From NCBI RefSeq assembly GCF_000385375.1, contig NZ_ARVV01000001.1, positions 2,666,001-2,730,000 on the forward strand: DNA of 64,000 nt, given 5' to 3'. The translations under genes and the position numbers were made by a program. The stretch is from Methyloversatilis discipulorum. Its GTDB lineage: Bacteria; Pseudomonadota; Gammaproteobacteria; Burkholderiales; Rhodocyclaceae. The notes below the pieces were generated by a model. That model searched no databases, was not told the origin of the DNA, and was given only the letters and a program-made list of their open reading frames with translations. Positions 1 through 8,715 of this stretch are shown in pieces; within the stretch, counting starts at the first letter, position 1; each line of letters opens with the position of its first letter.

Positions 1-1
1 G

Positions 2-67
2 GGGCGCATCGCCATTACGACACGCCGGCGCACGATCGCCGCGATCGACGGACAGGATGGGGATTGA
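2..67 (+). CDS. possible 3' end of a gene entering from the left
   Basis: An open frame from base 2 reaches a TGA at 65-67, giving about 21 residues with an Arg/Ala/Thr-rich tail ending DGQDGD. A perfect 14-bp hairpin follows 14 bases later. No family is recognisable and the fragment is too short to prove coding; it is listed only because nothing else explains the first 67 bases. Confidence 0.2.
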   Translation, partial: GRIAITTRRRTIAAIDGQDGD

Positions 68-80
68 GGGCGCAGAAAGC

Positions 81-114
81 AGAACGGGGACGCCTCGAAA
101 GGCGTCCCCGTTCT
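81..114 (-). terminator. hairpin downstream of the tRNA cluster
   Basis: Perfect inverted repeat: 14-bp arms at 81-94 and 101-114 around a 6-base loop. On the minus strand it sits just after the last tRNA and is followed by a weak T-rich stretch (GCTTTCTG). It could also end the plus-strand gene coming from the left. The lack of a strong U tract makes factor-independent termination only probable. Confidence 0.5.
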
Positions 115-120
115 GGGTGT

Positions 121-196
121 TGGAGCGGGAAACGAGGCTCGAACTCGCGACCTCAACCTTGGCAAGGTTGCGCTCTACCAACTGAGCTATTCCCGC
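121..196 (-). tRNA. tRNA-Gly (anticodon GCC)
   Basis: A 76-nt cloverleaf reads on the minus strand from GCGGGAATAGCTCAG to an encoded CCA end. The 7-bp acceptor stem, D arm, anticodon loop TTGCCAA and T arm GTTCGAGCC are all present. The sequence is identical to the tRNA at 369-444, so this is a duplicated gene within one pgsA-linked tRNA cluster. Confidence 0.97.
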
Positions 197-228
197 GTAT
201 CGGCACTTGCGCGCCGACCGAATTGTCC

Positions 229-302
229 TGGAGGCGAGGGTCGGAATCGAACCGGCGTCCACGGCTTTGCAGGCCGCTGCATGACCACTCTGCCACCTCG
301 CC
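229..302 (-). tRNA. tRNA-Cys (anticodon GCA)
   Basis: A 74-nt cloverleaf reads on the minus strand from GGCGAGGTGGCAGAG to an encoded CCA. The anticodon loop is CTGCAAA, giving GCA (Cys). It lies between the two tRNA-Gly copies. A uvrC-pgsA-tRNA-Gly-tRNA-Cys linkage is common in proteobacteria. Confidence 0.97.
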
Positions 303-332
303 GGTGGTGCAGCCCGGTCAGGGGCTGCAAAT

Positions 333-361
333 AAAAAGGGGAAGAAGAACTTCCCCTTTTT
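333..361 (-). terminator. intrinsic terminator between tRNA-Gly and tRNA-Cys
   Basis: Arms at 333-344 (AAAAAGGGGAAG) and 350-361 form a 12-bp hairpin with a 5-base loop. On the minus strand it ends in TTTTTATTTG, a usable U tract. It lies between tRNA-Gly (369-444) and tRNA-Cys, so the downstream pair may depend on readthrough or on a separate promoter. Confidence 0.55.
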
Positions 362-368
362 CAAATCT

Positions 369-444
369 TGGAGCGGGAAACGAGGCTCGAACTCGCGACC
401 TCAACCTTGGCAAGGTTGCGCTCTACCAACTGAGCTATTCCCGC
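369..444 (-). tRNA. tRNA-Gly (anticodon GCC), second copy
   Basis: This is base-for-base identical to the tRNA-Gly at 121-196, including the encoded CCA. It is the promoter-proximal tRNA after pgsA, whose stop codon is 72 bases upstream on the same strand. Confidence 0.97.
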
Positions 445-515
445 AAGACAGGCGCGCATTATAGGCCTGCCGAAAAAGCTGTCAACACTTCGCGCCGAAG
501 ATTTTTGTGGCGCGC

Positions 516-1088
516 TCAGATCGCCTTGCGCGCACGCAGCTCGGGCCATGCCTTTCGCATGTAGTACACCATGGACCACACGGTCAGCACCGCGGCGATC
601 CAGATCAACTTGCTGCCGATGAAGCCCACGTCGATGCCGAACAGCGGTTCATAGTACAAAAGCATGGGGATCGCAATCATCTGCGCCGTCGTCTTCACCT
701 TGCCTATCATCGACACGGCAACGCTGCGCGATGCACCCACCTTGGCCATCCACTCGCGCAGCGCCGAAATCGTGATTTCGCGACCGATGATGATGAGCGC
801 GATGACCGTACTGGTCCGCGACAGCTCGACCAGCATGATCAGCGCAGCCGCCACCATGAGCTTGTCGGCCACCGGGTCGAGGAAAGCGCCGAAGGCGGAG
901 GTCTGGTTCAGCGTGCGCGCGAGGTAGCCGTCCAGCCAGTCGGTAATGGCGGCGACGACGAACACGACGGTGGCGATCAGGTTCTTGTCCGGCATGATCA
1001 GCGTCTGGTCAGGCAGGAAGAACACACCGACGAAAAGCGGGATGAGCAGGATGCGCGCCCAGGTGAGCGCGGTTGGCAGCGTAAACAT
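516..1088 (-). CDS. pgsA: CDP-diacylglycerol--glycerol-3-phosphate 3-phosphatidyltransferase
   Basis: This inner-membrane enzyme makes phosphatidylglycerophosphate, the committed step to phosphatidylglycerol and cardiolipin. The 190-residue protein has several hydrophobic helices and the CDP-alcohol phosphotransferase signature D-G-x2-A-R-x8-G-x3-D-x3-D at about residues 53-75 (Asp53, Gly54, Arg58, Asp71, Asp75). I chose the ATG giving MFTLPTALTWARI, because family members start there; an upstream in-frame extension would run back into uvrC. It follows uvrC by five bases and is followed by the tRNA cluster, the usual proteobacterial arrangement. Function is assigned from family motif and context. 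Confidence 0.95.
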   Translation of the reverse strand: MFTLPTALTWARILLIPLFVGVFFLPDQTLIMPDKNLIATVVFVVAAITDWLDGYLARTLNQTSAFGAFLDPVADKLMVAAALIMLVELSRTSTVIALIIIGREITISALREWMAKVGASRSVAVSMIGKVKTTAQMIAIPMLLYYEPLFGIDVGFIGSKLIWIAAVLTVWSMVYYMRKAWPELRARKAI

Positions 1089-1093
1089 GAGCC

Positions 1094-2872
1094 CTAGTTT
1101 AACTGCCGCTGTATCTGTTCGGCGAGCTTGCGGCTGATGCCTTCGACTCGGCACAGATCTTCGACCGTGGCATTGCGCACGCCGGCCAGCCCGCCGAAGG
1201 TCGTAAGCAGGCGCTTGCGGCGCGCCGGTCCGATGCCCGGAATGTCTTCCAGCGTCGATGTCAGCCGCTTCTTCGCGCGTTTGGCGCGGTGACCGGCAAT
1301 GGCGAAGCGGTGAGCCTCGTCACGGATTTCGGCGATCAGGTGCAGCGCCGGATGATCGGGGCCGAGTACAAGACCTGCGGCGACACCCGGGCGTATCAGC
1401 TCCTCGGCGCCCATCTTGCGCTCTTCGCCCTTGGCCACACCGACCAGCGGCAGATCGAGCCCGAGTTCGGCCATCACTTCGACAGCGATGCCGAGCTGGC
1501 CCTTGCCACCGTCTATCAGCACCAGATCGGGCCGCGCCCCCTCGCCGCTCGCCACCTTCTCGTAGCGCCGAGTCAGCACCTGGCGCATTGCCGCGTAGTC
1601 GTCACCCGGTGTGATGCCGTCGATGTTGTAGCGCCGGTACTCGCCGTTGCGCATCGCGCCGTTGGCCCACACGACGCAGGACGCGACCGTCGCCTCACCC
1701 ATCGTGTGACTGATGTCGAAGCATTCGATACGCTCGGGTGCGATATCGAGTTCGAGCGCCTCGACCAGCGCTGCGACACGATGCGAGGCGCGCGCGCCAG
1801 CGTCGATCTTCGCGCGCAGCGCGATCTCGGCGTTCTTCAGCGCCATGTCGGCCCACGCGCGTTCGCGCTCGTTGCGCGCGAGCGCCAGCGTCGAGCCCGG
1901 CAGCGGTGCTTCGACCTCGTCTTCCGGCAGCACATTGACGACGATGCGCCTGGGCGCGTTACCGCTCGCGTAGTGCTGGCTCAGGAAGGCCACCAGCATG
2001 TCGGCCGCACTGCCCTGCCCGGCCGCCGGGAAGTGGGCGTGATCGCCGAGGTGGCGCCCGCCGCGCACCATCGCGTGATTGACGCAGGCGGCCCCATCGC
2101 GCTCGATGGCGACGACGATGTCGAGGTCCTCGTCGCGCGCACTGTCGGCGAACTGCTTGTGCAGCACCTTGGACAGCGCGCGGATCTGGTCACGTATCTG
2201 CGCCGCCTTCTCGAAGGCGAGCGCTTCGGCAGCGGCATTCATCTGCGCCGACAGCTTGTCGATCACCTCGGAGTGACGGCCGTTCAGGAAGAGCGCGGTC
2301 AGCCGCACGTCCTCGTCGTAGTCCTCCTTCGACACGAGATCGACGCAGGGCGCGGAACAGCGGTGGATCTGATGCAGCAGACAGGGCCGCGAACGGTTGG
2401 CGAACACGCTGTTCTCGCAGGTGCGCAGCAGGAAGGCGCGCTGCACCAGCTGTATCGTGTCGCGCACCGCCCACACATTGGGCAGCGGCCCGAAATAGCG
2501 CGCGTCGCGCCCGACCGTGCCACGGAAGAAACCGATGCGTGGAAAGCGGTCGTTGCTGATCCGGATGTAGGGGTAGGACTTGTCGTCCCGGAACAGGATG
2601 TTGTACTTCGGCCGCAGGCTCTTGATCAGGTTGTTTTCGAGGATGAGGGCCTCGGCTTCCGACCTGACGACGGTGATGTCCACCCGCGCGACCTGCGCCA
2701 CCATGAGGCCGATGCGCGGACTCGACGGCGTGCGCTGGAAGTAGGACGACACGCGCCGGCGCAGATTCTTCGCCTTGCCGACGTAGAGCACGTCCTCGTC
2801 GGCGCCTATCATGCGATAGACACCGGGGTCTTCCGGCACCGTCGGCAGCCAGGCCTTCGCGTCGAAACCCAT
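1094..2872 (-). CDS. uvrC: excinuclease ABC subunit C
   Basis: This is the dual-incision nuclease of nucleotide excision repair, acting with UvrA and UvrB on damaged DNA. The 592-residue protein has an N-terminal GIY-YIG nuclease (PGVYRM...LYVGKAKNL, residues about 15-40), a central UVR/UvrB-binding segment near residue 205, an RNase H-like C-terminal nuclease with the conserved ECFDISH and DGGKGQL segments, and a terminal helix-hairpin-helix pair (IPGIGPARRK). The open frame continues upstream into nagZ, but the conserved start is MGFDAKAWLPTVPEDPG, so the ATG at 2872 is used. It lies 17 bases after nagZ in the same transcriptional run. Confidence 0.96.
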   Translation of the reverse strand: MGFDAKAWLPTVPEDPGVYRMIGADEDVLYVGKAKNLRRRVSSYFQRTPSSPRIGLMVAQVARVDITVVRSEAEALILENNLIKSLRPKYNILFRDDKSYPYIRISNDRFPRIGFFRGTVGRDARYFGPLPNVWAVRDTIQLVQRAFLLRTCENSVFANRSRPCLLHQIHRCSAPCVDLVSKEDYDEDVRLTALFLNGRHSEVIDKLSAQMNAAAEALAFEKAAQIRDQIRALSKVLHKQFADSARDEDLDIVVAIERDGAACVNHAMVRGGRHLGDHAHFPAAGQGSAADMLVAFLSQHYASGNAPRRIVVNVLPEDEVEAPLPGSTLALARNERERAWADMALKNAEIALRAKIDAGARASHRVAALVEALELDIAPERIECFDISHTMGEATVASCVVWANGAMRNGEYRRYNIDGITPGDDYAAMRQVLTRRYEKVASGEGARPDLVLIDGGKGQLGIAVEVMAELGLDLPLVGVAKGEERKMGAEELIRPGVAAGLVLGPDHPALHLIAEIRDEAHRFAIAGHRAKRAKKRLTSTLEDIPGIGPARRKRLLTTFGGLAGVRNATVEDLCRVEGISRKLAEQIQRQLN

Positions 2873-2889
2873 GTCTCGCAGCGTCCCCT

Positions 2890-3924
2890 TCAGGCGATCA
2901 GGCGCTGCACCGTGCCGAGTGCATCGCGGTAGCGCGCGTCCTGCGCCAGCACCGTGCGGTCGCCGTAGGGCTGCTTCGGCATCAGCGATTCGATGCGTGC
3001 GCTGCGCACGCTGTCGAATGCCGGCCGCCAGCCGTCGATCAGCTTCACGGCCTGGTCGCGCGCATTGCATACCAGCACCATGTCGCAACCGGCGTCCCAC
3101 GCGGCCTCGGCGCGCGCGACCACGTCGCCGGCCACCGACGCCCCCTCCATCGACAGGTCGTCGCTGAACACGACGCCATCGAAGGCGAGCTTATCGCGCA
3201 GGATGCCCTGCACCCAGGCACGCGAAAAACCGGCCGGCATGCGGTCGACCGCCGGATAGATCACGTGCGCCGGCATCACTGCGTCGATCTGCTTGCCGAG
3301 GTCGATGTAGGGGCGGATATCGTCGGCCCAGATGGTGTCGAAATCGCGCTCGTCCACCGGAATCGCGACGTGCGAATCCGCCTCGACGAAACCGTGGCCA
3401 GGAAAGTGCTTGCCAACCGACTTCATCCCGGCCGCGCGCAGGCCTTCGGCCAGCGCACCGGCCAGCGGCGCGACGATGGCCGGGTCACGATGGAAGGCGC
3501 GATCGCCGATCACGCCGCTGCGTCCGAAGTCGAGATCGAGCACCGGCGTGAAGGACAGATCGACGCCCAGCGCGCGCAATTCGGCCGCCAGCACGTAACC
3601 GGCGGCGCGCGCGTCGGCCAGCGCGCCCTGCGCATCCGCCTCGTAGCGCGCGCCGAGCGAACGCATTGTCGGCAGATGGGTGAAGCCATCGGACTTGAAG
3701 CGCTGCACCCGGCCGCCTTCGTGGTCGACCGCGATCAGCAGCGGCGGTCTGCGCACCGCGTGGATGGCTTCGGTCAGCGCGGCCAGCTGTTGCGCATCAT
3801 GGAAGTTGCGGGCAAACAGGATAAGCCCGCCGACCGACGGGTGAGCCAGCAGTTCGCGGTCTTCGGCATCCAGTTCGAAGCCGGCCACGTCCATCATGAC
3901 CGGTCCGGGTGGGGTCGTTCTCAT
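2890..3924 (-). CDS. nagZ: beta-N-acetylhexosaminidase (peptidoglycan recycling)
   Basis: This cytoplasmic glycoside hydrolase of family 3 removes GlcNAc from anhydromuropeptides during cell-wall recycling. The 344-residue protein has the N-terminal GPVMMDVAG and GGLILFARN blocks and the family signature KHFPGHGFVEADSH, in which the catalytic His and the HG pair are seen. The chosen ATG at 3924 overlaps the acpS stop by four bases and has GGAG eight bases upstream; a shorter start at 3897 would remove the GPVM block. Coupling to acpS and uvrC is positional, with no functional link implied. Confidence 0.94.
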   Translation of the reverse strand: MRTTPPGPVMMDVAGFELDAEDRELLAHPSVGGLILFARNFHDAQQLAALTEAIHAVRRPPLLIAVDHEGGRVQRFKSDGFTHLPTMRSLGARYEADAQGALADARAAGYVLAAELRALGVDLSFTPVLDLDFGRSGVIGDRAFHRDPAIVAPLAGALAEGLRAAGMKSVGKHFPGHGFVEADSHVAIPVDERDFDTIWADDIRPYIDLGKQIDAVMPAHVIYPAVDRMPAGFSRAWVQGILRDKLAFDGVVFSDDLSMEGASVAGDVVARAEAAWDAGCDMVLVCNARDQAVKLIDGWRPAFDSVRSARIESLMPKQPYGDRTVLAQDARYRDALGTVQRLIA

Positions 3925-4310
3925 GCGATGTTCTCCGTGCGCTCGACCACCACGAAGGCGAGCGCGTGTTCGGTTTCGTCGGACAGCGAAAGATGGGCAT
4001 GCAGTCCGCGTGCGCTCATCCACGCCGTCAGCGTGTCGTCGTAGGCGAAAGCCGGTTTGCCCAGATCGTCGTGCGTCACGGCGATCGAGCGCAGCAGCAC
4101 CGGCGTGCGGATGCCGGTGCCCAGCGCCTTGCCCAGCGCCTCCTTGGCGGCAAAGCGCTTGGCCAGGAAATGCGCCGGCTGCTTCGCTGATTCGTAGTCG
4201 GACACTTCGGCGGCGGCTAGGATGCGCCGCGCAATGGCGTCACCATCCTCGGCCAGCATGCGCTCGAAACGCGCGATGCCGCAGAGGTCGGTGCCGATGC
4301 CGAAGATCAC
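3921..4310 (-). CDS. acpS: holo-[acyl-carrier-protein] synthase
   Basis: It transfers phosphopantetheine from CoA to the serine of acyl carrier protein (the acpP product encoded at 18311). The 129-residue protein has the two Mg-binding motifs of the AcpS family: [13 protein letters not shown] with Asp8, and [14 protein letters not shown] with Glu57. It starts with GTG, which overlaps the pdxJ stop (GTGA), and its own stop overlaps nagZ (ATGA), so translation is probably coupled. The pdxJ-acpS pair is conserved in proteobacteria. Confidence 0.95.
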   Translation of the reverse strand: MIFGIGTDLCGIARFERMLAEDGDAIARRILAAAEVSDYESAKQPAHFLAKRFAAKEALGKALGTGIRTPVLLRSIAVTHDDLGKPAFAYDDTLTAWMSARGLHAHLSLSDETEHALAFVVVERTENIA

Positions 4311-5062
4311 GCAGCCCTCCCGGCCGCCTCGCGCATCAGCGCCTTCATTTCGCGCACCGCCTCACGCAGGCCGACGAACACCGAGCGGCTGACGATGGCG
4401 TGGCCGATGTGCAGCTCGCGCACGCCCGGCAGTTCGGCCACCGGCTGAACGTTGGCGTAGTTCAGCGCGTGGCCCGCGTTGAAGCGCATGCCGAGGTCGC
4501 GGATCATCTTGCCGCCGGCACGCACCTTGTCCAGCTCGACCACCACCGCCTGCGATTCGCGGTCGCGGCCCAGCCCGTGGAAGGCGTGCGCGTAAGGACC
4601 GGTGTGCACCTCGCATACCTGGGCGCCGATGCGGGCCGCCGCCTCGATCTGCGCCGGCTCGGCGTCGATGAACACGCTGGTGACGATGCCGGCGTCGCGC
4701 AGGCGGCCGATCACGCCCTTCAGTCGCTCTTCCTGCGACACGATGTCCAGCCCGCCCTCGGTCGTCACCTCGTGCCGGCCTTCCGGCACCAGCATGGCCA
4801 TTTCCGGCTTCAGCGCGCAGGCGATGCCGACCATCTCCTCGGTGGCCGCCATTTCCAGATTGAGCTTGATGTGCACCAGATCGCGCAGCCGGCGCACGTC
4901 GTCGTCCTGGATGTGACGACGGTCCTCGCGCAGATGCACGGTGATGCCGTCGGCACCGCCCAGGTGCGCCTCGACCGCCGCCCACACCGGATCCGGTTCG
5001 TAGGTACGGCGCGCCTGCCGTATCGTGGCCACGTGGTCGATATTGACGCCCAGTTCGATCAT
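4307..5062 (-). CDS. pdxJ: pyridoxine 5'-phosphate synthase
   Basis: It condenses 1-deoxyxylulose 5-phosphate with aminoacetone phosphate in the last ring-closing step of the DXP-dependent vitamin B6 pathway. The 251-residue TIM barrel begins [19 protein letters not shown], which contains the family's conserved catalytic His, and continues with [12 protein letters not shown] and a C-terminal NAGHALNY segment that binds phosphate. The start is the ATG of that motif; the longer open frame upstream overlaps recO and is not conserved. The stop of recO lies two bases upstream of the start. Confidence 0.95.
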   Translation of the reverse strand: MIELGVNIDHVATIRQARRTYEPDPVWAAVEAHLGGADGITVHLREDRRHIQDDDVRRLRDLVHIKLNLEMAATEEMVGIACALKPEMAMLVPEGRHEVTTEGGLDIVSQEERLKGVIGRLRDAGIVTSVFIDAEPAQIEAAARIGAQVCEVHTGPYAHAFHGLGRDRESQAVVVELDKVRAGGKMIRDLGMRFNAGHALNYANVQPVAELPGVRELHIGHAIVSRSVFVGLREAVREMKALMREAAGRAA

Positions 5063-5064
5063 GT

Positions 5065-5796
5065 TCAGAGATCCTGTAGTTCGATGAAAACGCGCCGCGT
5101 GCGCAGCTCCTGTCCCTGCAGATAATGCGCGATCAGCACGCGCATCAGTGTCTTTGCCAGCCGCGCGACCTGCGCGTCGGCGTAATCGTCGGCGTGGATG
5201 GCCAGCGCCTGAGCGCCGCTCAGGCTGACGTCGTCCGCACCGCCCTCGCCTTCGAGCAGCCCGAGTTCGGGCTTGTACATGTAGTGCGCCGCCGGATCGA
5301 TCGCGTCGCCGTTGGCGTCGTGGTCCAGAGTCAGCCCGTAGCCCAGTTCGCGCAGCAGTGCCTTTTCGAATCCGCGCAGCAAGGCTTCGTGGCGCACCGT
5401 TTCGGCCGGCGCCAGCGCGAGCTTCTGCACGGCTTCGGCGTACAGGTCGAACAGCGCCGGATGTGCATCGTCGCGCGCCAGCAGGCGCTGCAGCAATTCG
5501 TTCAGATAGTAGCCCAGCAGAAGACGTGGGCCGGACAGCATGGGCCAGGCACGCTGCCATTCGGCACGCGCCAGCGTGCGCAGTTCGCCGGCACCGAACC
5601 AGCCCAGATCCAGCGGCTGGAATTCGACCAGCACGCCACGCAGCTGCGAACGCGGCCGCTTGGCGCCGCGCGCGACCAGACCGATGCGGCCGAAGTCGCG
5701 GCTGAACACGTCAACCACCAGGCTCGTTTCGCGATAGGGATGCGACTGCAGCAGGAAGGCCGGCTGGCCGTCCACCCGCTGCTTGCCGGAAGTCAC
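5065..5796 (-). CDS. recO: DNA repair protein RecO
   Basis: RecO loads RecA on SSB-coated gaps together with RecR in the RecFOR recombination route. The 243-residue protein has the N-terminal OB fold ([20 protein letters not shown] and [14 protein letters not shown]) and a helical C-terminal domain. The four-Cys zinc site found in some RecO proteins is not visible, as is usual in beta- and gammaproteobacteria. The start is GTG with GGGAAGG about seven bases upstream. It sits in the conserved rnc-era-recO-pdxJ-acpS order. Confidence 0.92.
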   Translation of the reverse strand: MTSGKQRVDGQPAFLLQSHPYRETSLVVDVFSRDFGRIGLVARGAKRPRSQLRGVLVEFQPLDLGWFGAGELRTLARAEWQRAWPMLSGPRLLLGYYLNELLQRLLARDDAHPALFDLYAEAVQKLALAPAETVRHEALLRGFEKALLRELGYGLTLDHDANGDAIDPAAHYMYKPELGLLEGEGGADDVSLSGAQALAIHADDYADAQVARLAKTLMRVLIAHYLQGQELRTRRVFIELQDL

Positions 5797-5854
5797 GGCA
5801 CGGCCTTCCCGACGCCGGGCGCGTCAGCACGGATGGCGTGCATCGCCAACGATG

Positions 5855-6745
5855 TCATGGCTCGAAGCCCAGGCTCTTCAGCGCGCGCTCGTCGTCGGCC
5901 CAGCCGCTGCGCACCTTCACGTGCAGTTCGAGGAAAACCTTGGAACCGAACACCTTTTCCATATCGCTGCGCGCGGCCGAGCCCACCGATTTCAGCACCT
6001 CGCCGCCCTGGCCGATCACGATGCCCTTGTGTGCCTCGCGGCTGACGATGACGCAGGCGGCGATGCGGCGCAGATTGCCTTCCGCCTCGAAGCGCTCGAT
6101 CTCGACCGCCAGGCCGTAAGGCAGTTCGTCACCCAGTTGCCGGAACAGCTTTTCGCGGATGTACTCGGCGGCAAGGAAGCGCTCGCTGCGGTCGGTAAAG
6201 TCGTCGGCGTCGAACATCGCCTGACCTTCCGGCAGCAGTTCGCCGGCGACCTTCAGCAGTGCGTCCAGCCCGTCGCCGCGCTGCGCGCTGACCGGCATGA
6301 TGGCGTGGAAGTCGTGCAGCTTCGCGATGCGCTCGACGAAGGGCAGCAGCTTGGCGCGGTCACCGGTCTTGTCGGTCTTGTTCAGCAGCAGCAGCACCGG
6401 GCGGTCCTTCGGCAGCAACGCGATCACTTCTTCGTCCGCCTCGGTCAGCCGACCTGCCTCGATCACGAACAGGATCACGTCCACGTCGGCCAGCGCCTGC
6501 GTGACTGCGCGATTCATCACGCGGTTGAGCGCGTTGCGGTGCTTGGTCTGGAAACCGGGCGTGTCGACGAACACGAACTGGTGCGCGTCACGCGTCAGCA
6601 CGCCATGTATGCGGTGACGCGTGGTCTGCGCCTTGGCCGAGGTAATGCTCACCTTCTGGCCGATCAGCCGGTTCATCAGCGTCGACTTGCCGACGTTGGG
6701 TCGACCGACGATGGCGATGAAGCCGCAATGAGTGATGTCGGTCAT
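5855..6745 (-). CDS. era: GTPase Era
   Basis: This essential GTPase binds the 3' end of 16S rRNA and helps 30S maturation. The 296-residue protein has G1 GRPNVGKST (about residues 14-22), G3 DTPGF, G4 NKTDK, and a C-terminal KH domain with the GQGGEVLKSVG-type GxxG loop. The ATG at 6745 overlaps the rnc stop by four bases. The upstream open frame belongs to rnc in another phase, so a longer start is not credible. Confidence 0.96.
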   Translation of the reverse strand: MTDITHCGFIAIVGRPNVGKSTLMNRLIGQKVSITSAKAQTTRHRIHGVLTRDAHQFVFVDTPGFQTKHRNALNRVMNRAVTQALADVDVILFVIEAGRLTEADEEVIALLPKDRPVLLLLNKTDKTGDRAKLLPFVERIAKLHDFHAIMPVSAQRGDGLDALLKVAGELLPEGQAMFDADDFTDRSERFLAAEYIREKLFRQLGDELPYGLAVEIERFEAEGNLRRIAACVIVSREAHKGIVIGQGGEVLKSVGSAARSDMEKVFGSKVFLELHVKVRSGWADDERALKSLGFEP

Positions 6746-7419
6746 GACTGCCCCTGAAGTTGTTCGAGTGCGCGCGTGGCGGCGGCCTGCTCGGCGTGGC
6801 GGCGGCTGCGTCCTTCGCCTTCGGTACGCAGACCGTAGGCTTCGACGATGCAGGCGGCGCAGAAGACCGGCGCGTGCGCCGGCCCGGAGGTGGAGGCGAT
6901 TTCGTAGCGCGGCGGCTTCTTCGCGCGGGCGTGCAGCCACTCCTGCAGCGCCGTCTTCGGGTCGCGGGCGTCGCGCTCGGGATTCAGTGCGTTCAGGCGG
7001 GCATCAAGCAGGCGCGCGACCACCTTGCGCGCCGCCTCGTAGCCACCTTCGAGGAAGACCGCGCCGATCAGCGCCTCAAGCGCATTGGCCAGCAGCGCCG
7101 GACGGCTGCGACCGCCGGTCTTCAACTCACCGGCACTGAGCCGCAGCGCGTCGCCGACAGCGATGGCGGCAGCGACTTCGGCGAGCGTGTCTTCCTTCAC
7201 CAGCGACGCGCGCAGCCGCGACAGCAGACCTTCGGGCACATCCGGAAAGCGGCGGAACAGCAGATCGGTGGCGACGCAGTCGAGCACCGCATCGCCCAGC
7301 AGTTCGAGCCGCTCGTTGTGAGTAGAAGAGAAGCTGCTGTGCGTCAGCGCCTGAGCGAGCAGTGCGCGCGACGCGAAAACGTGGCCGAGCGCCTGCTCGA
7401 TCTGGGCATCCGGGTTCAA
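6742..7419 (-). CDS. rnc: ribonuclease III
   Basis: This double-stranded RNA endonuclease processes the rRNA precursor. The 225-residue protein carries the catalytic signature ERLELLGDAVLD (Glu36 to Asp43), the second acidic site EALIGAVFLEGG, and a C-terminal dsRNA-binding domain ending near HAEQAAATRALEQL. No ATG fits the conserved N-terminus; TTG at 7419, just after the upstream stop codon, gives MNPDAQIEQALGHVF and the usual length. Gene order lepB-DUF4845-rnc-era is typical of betaproteobacteria. Confidence 0.95.
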   Translation of the reverse strand: MNPDAQIEQALGHVFASRALLAQALTHSSFSSTHNERLELLGDAVLDCVATDLLFRRFPDVPEGLLSRLRASLVKEDTLAEVAAAIAVGDALRLSAGELKTGGRSRPALLANALEALIGAVFLEGGYEAARKVVARLLDARLNALNPERDARDPKTALQEWLHARAKKPPRYEIASTSGPAHAPVFCAACIVEAYGLRTEGEGRSRRHAEQAAATRALEQLQGQS

Positions 7420-7423
7420 CGCG

Positions 7424-7789
7424 TCAGTTCGACCCCGAGGCCGACCCTTCGAAGTCGAACAGCAGGCTCACCGGCCCGAACAGCGGCACCTTGCGCTGGT
7501 AGGCAAACGAAATCTCGACGCCCTGAGTGTCCTTGACGATGTCGAGATCGGCCGGCGTGACGCTGGACATCTCGTCCATGATGGCGCGCTTGGCGTAGGC
7601 ATTGCGGTAGTCGGCGACGGTACCGCCCTTGACCTCGCCGCTCTTCACGATGGCTTTCACGTTCTTCAGGATGGTGTAGTACTCGATCACCGCCGGCACC
7701 GACTTCATGCCGAGGATGACGACGATGGCGACCAGACCCGCCACCAGAATGAATCCCACCATGCTCAGACCGGACTGCTTGCGCTGCAT
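7424..7789 (-). CDS. DUF4845 single-pass membrane protein
   Basis: A small conserved betaproteobacterial/gammaproteobacterial protein, recurrently found between lepB and rnc; molecular function unknown. The 121-residue product begins MQRKQSGLSMVGFI, has one hydrophobic segment (about residues 9-30) reminiscent of a type IV pilin-like N-terminus, and a soluble C-terminal domain. The start at 7789 has GGGAGA eight bases upstream and removes 16 non-conserved upstream residues. The family name is recognised from sequence and context, not from a search. Confidence 0.8.
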   Translation of the reverse strand: MQRKQSGLSMVGFILVAGLVAIVVILGMKSVPAVIEYYTILKNVKAIVKSGEVKGGTVADYRNAYAKRAIMDEMSSVTPADLDIVKDTQGVEISFAYQRKVPLFGPVSLLFDFEGSASGSN

Positions 7790-7833
7790 CGCTGTCTCCC
7801 TGTTGCCTGTTCTGATTGTCTGACGCTGCCGGA

Positions 7834-8646
7834 TCAACGGAAGCTGCCGATGCGGCCGAAATCAATGCCCTTCGGCGGCACGATGGCATCCGCGTGGAAC
7901 CAGACGAAGAAGGCCTTGCCGACGATGTTGGCGTCGGGGACGAAGCCCCACACACGGCTGTCCGCACTCTGGTCGCGGTTGTCGCCGAGCACGAAATAGT
8001 GGCCGGCCGGCACCTCGCAGCGCACCCCTTCATGATTGTAGACACAGTTCTCGCGCCCCGGAAAATCGAGCGGCATCGGTACGTCGGCGCGTGCGTCGCG
8101 GTCGTTCAGGATGGAATGTTCGACCTCGCCCAGCGTTTCCGAGTAACGGTTGGAATAGTAGGCACGTTCCTTGTGGAAGTAGTCCTCCTGCGCCTTCACC
8201 GGCACCTCGACGCCGTTGATGGTGAGTCGCTTGTTCTGGTAGGCGATCTTGTCGCCCGGCAGGCCGACCACGCGCTTGATGTAGTCGACCGACGGATCGG
8301 CCGGGTAGCGGAACACCATTACATCGCCGCGCTGCGGGTCATTCATGTCGACGATCTTGGTGTTGAGCACCGGCAGCCGCACGCCGTAGGTGTACTTGTT
8401 CACCAGGATGAAGTCGCCCACCAGCAGGGTCGGAATCATCGAACCGGACGGAATGCGGAAGGGCTCGACGACGAAACTGCGCAGCGTGAATACGACGATG
8501 ATGACGGGGAAGAAGCTGGCACCGTATTCGACCCACCACGGGTCGGGGGTGCCGGCCGGGCGCTGCTTGGCAAACACTGCCTTGTCCATCACCCACAGAA
8601 TGCCCGTGAGCACACACAGCACAAAAAGAATCAGTGCGAAATTCAA
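7834..8646 (-). CDS. lepB: signal peptidase I
   Basis: This inner-membrane protease removes signal peptides from exported proteins. The 270-residue protein has two N-terminal transmembrane segments (about residues 2-21 and 46-58), the catalytic serine block IPSGSM with Ser69, and the lysine block YIKRVVGLPGDK with Lys124; the C-terminal GDNRDQSADSRVWGFV box E is intact. It follows lepA, as in E. coli, with a gap of about 70 bases. Confidence 0.96.
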   Translation of the reverse strand: MNFALILFVLCVLTGILWVMDKAVFAKQRPAGTPDPWWVEYGASFFPVIIVVFTLRSFVVEPFRIPSGSMIPTLLVGDFILVNKYTYGVRLPVLNTKIVDMNDPQRGDVMVFRYPADPSVDYIKRVVGLPGDKIAYQNKRLTINGVEVPVKAQEDYFHKERAYYSNRYSETLGEVEHSILNDRDARADVPMPLDFPGRENCVYNHEGVRCEVPAGHYFVLGDNRDQSADSRVWGFVPDANIVGKAFFVWFHADAIVPPKGIDFGRIGSFR

Positions 8647-8715
8647 GATGGAAATCCAGTCGTATTGTCGGGCATCCGGGCGGATGCCTCGTTTGTCGTC
8701 CGAGCCTGTTGGTCC

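Noticed and set aside
1289..2932. A 547-codon plus-strand open frame opposite uvrC
   Set aside because: Antisense of uvrC with no ribosome-binding site or family motif.
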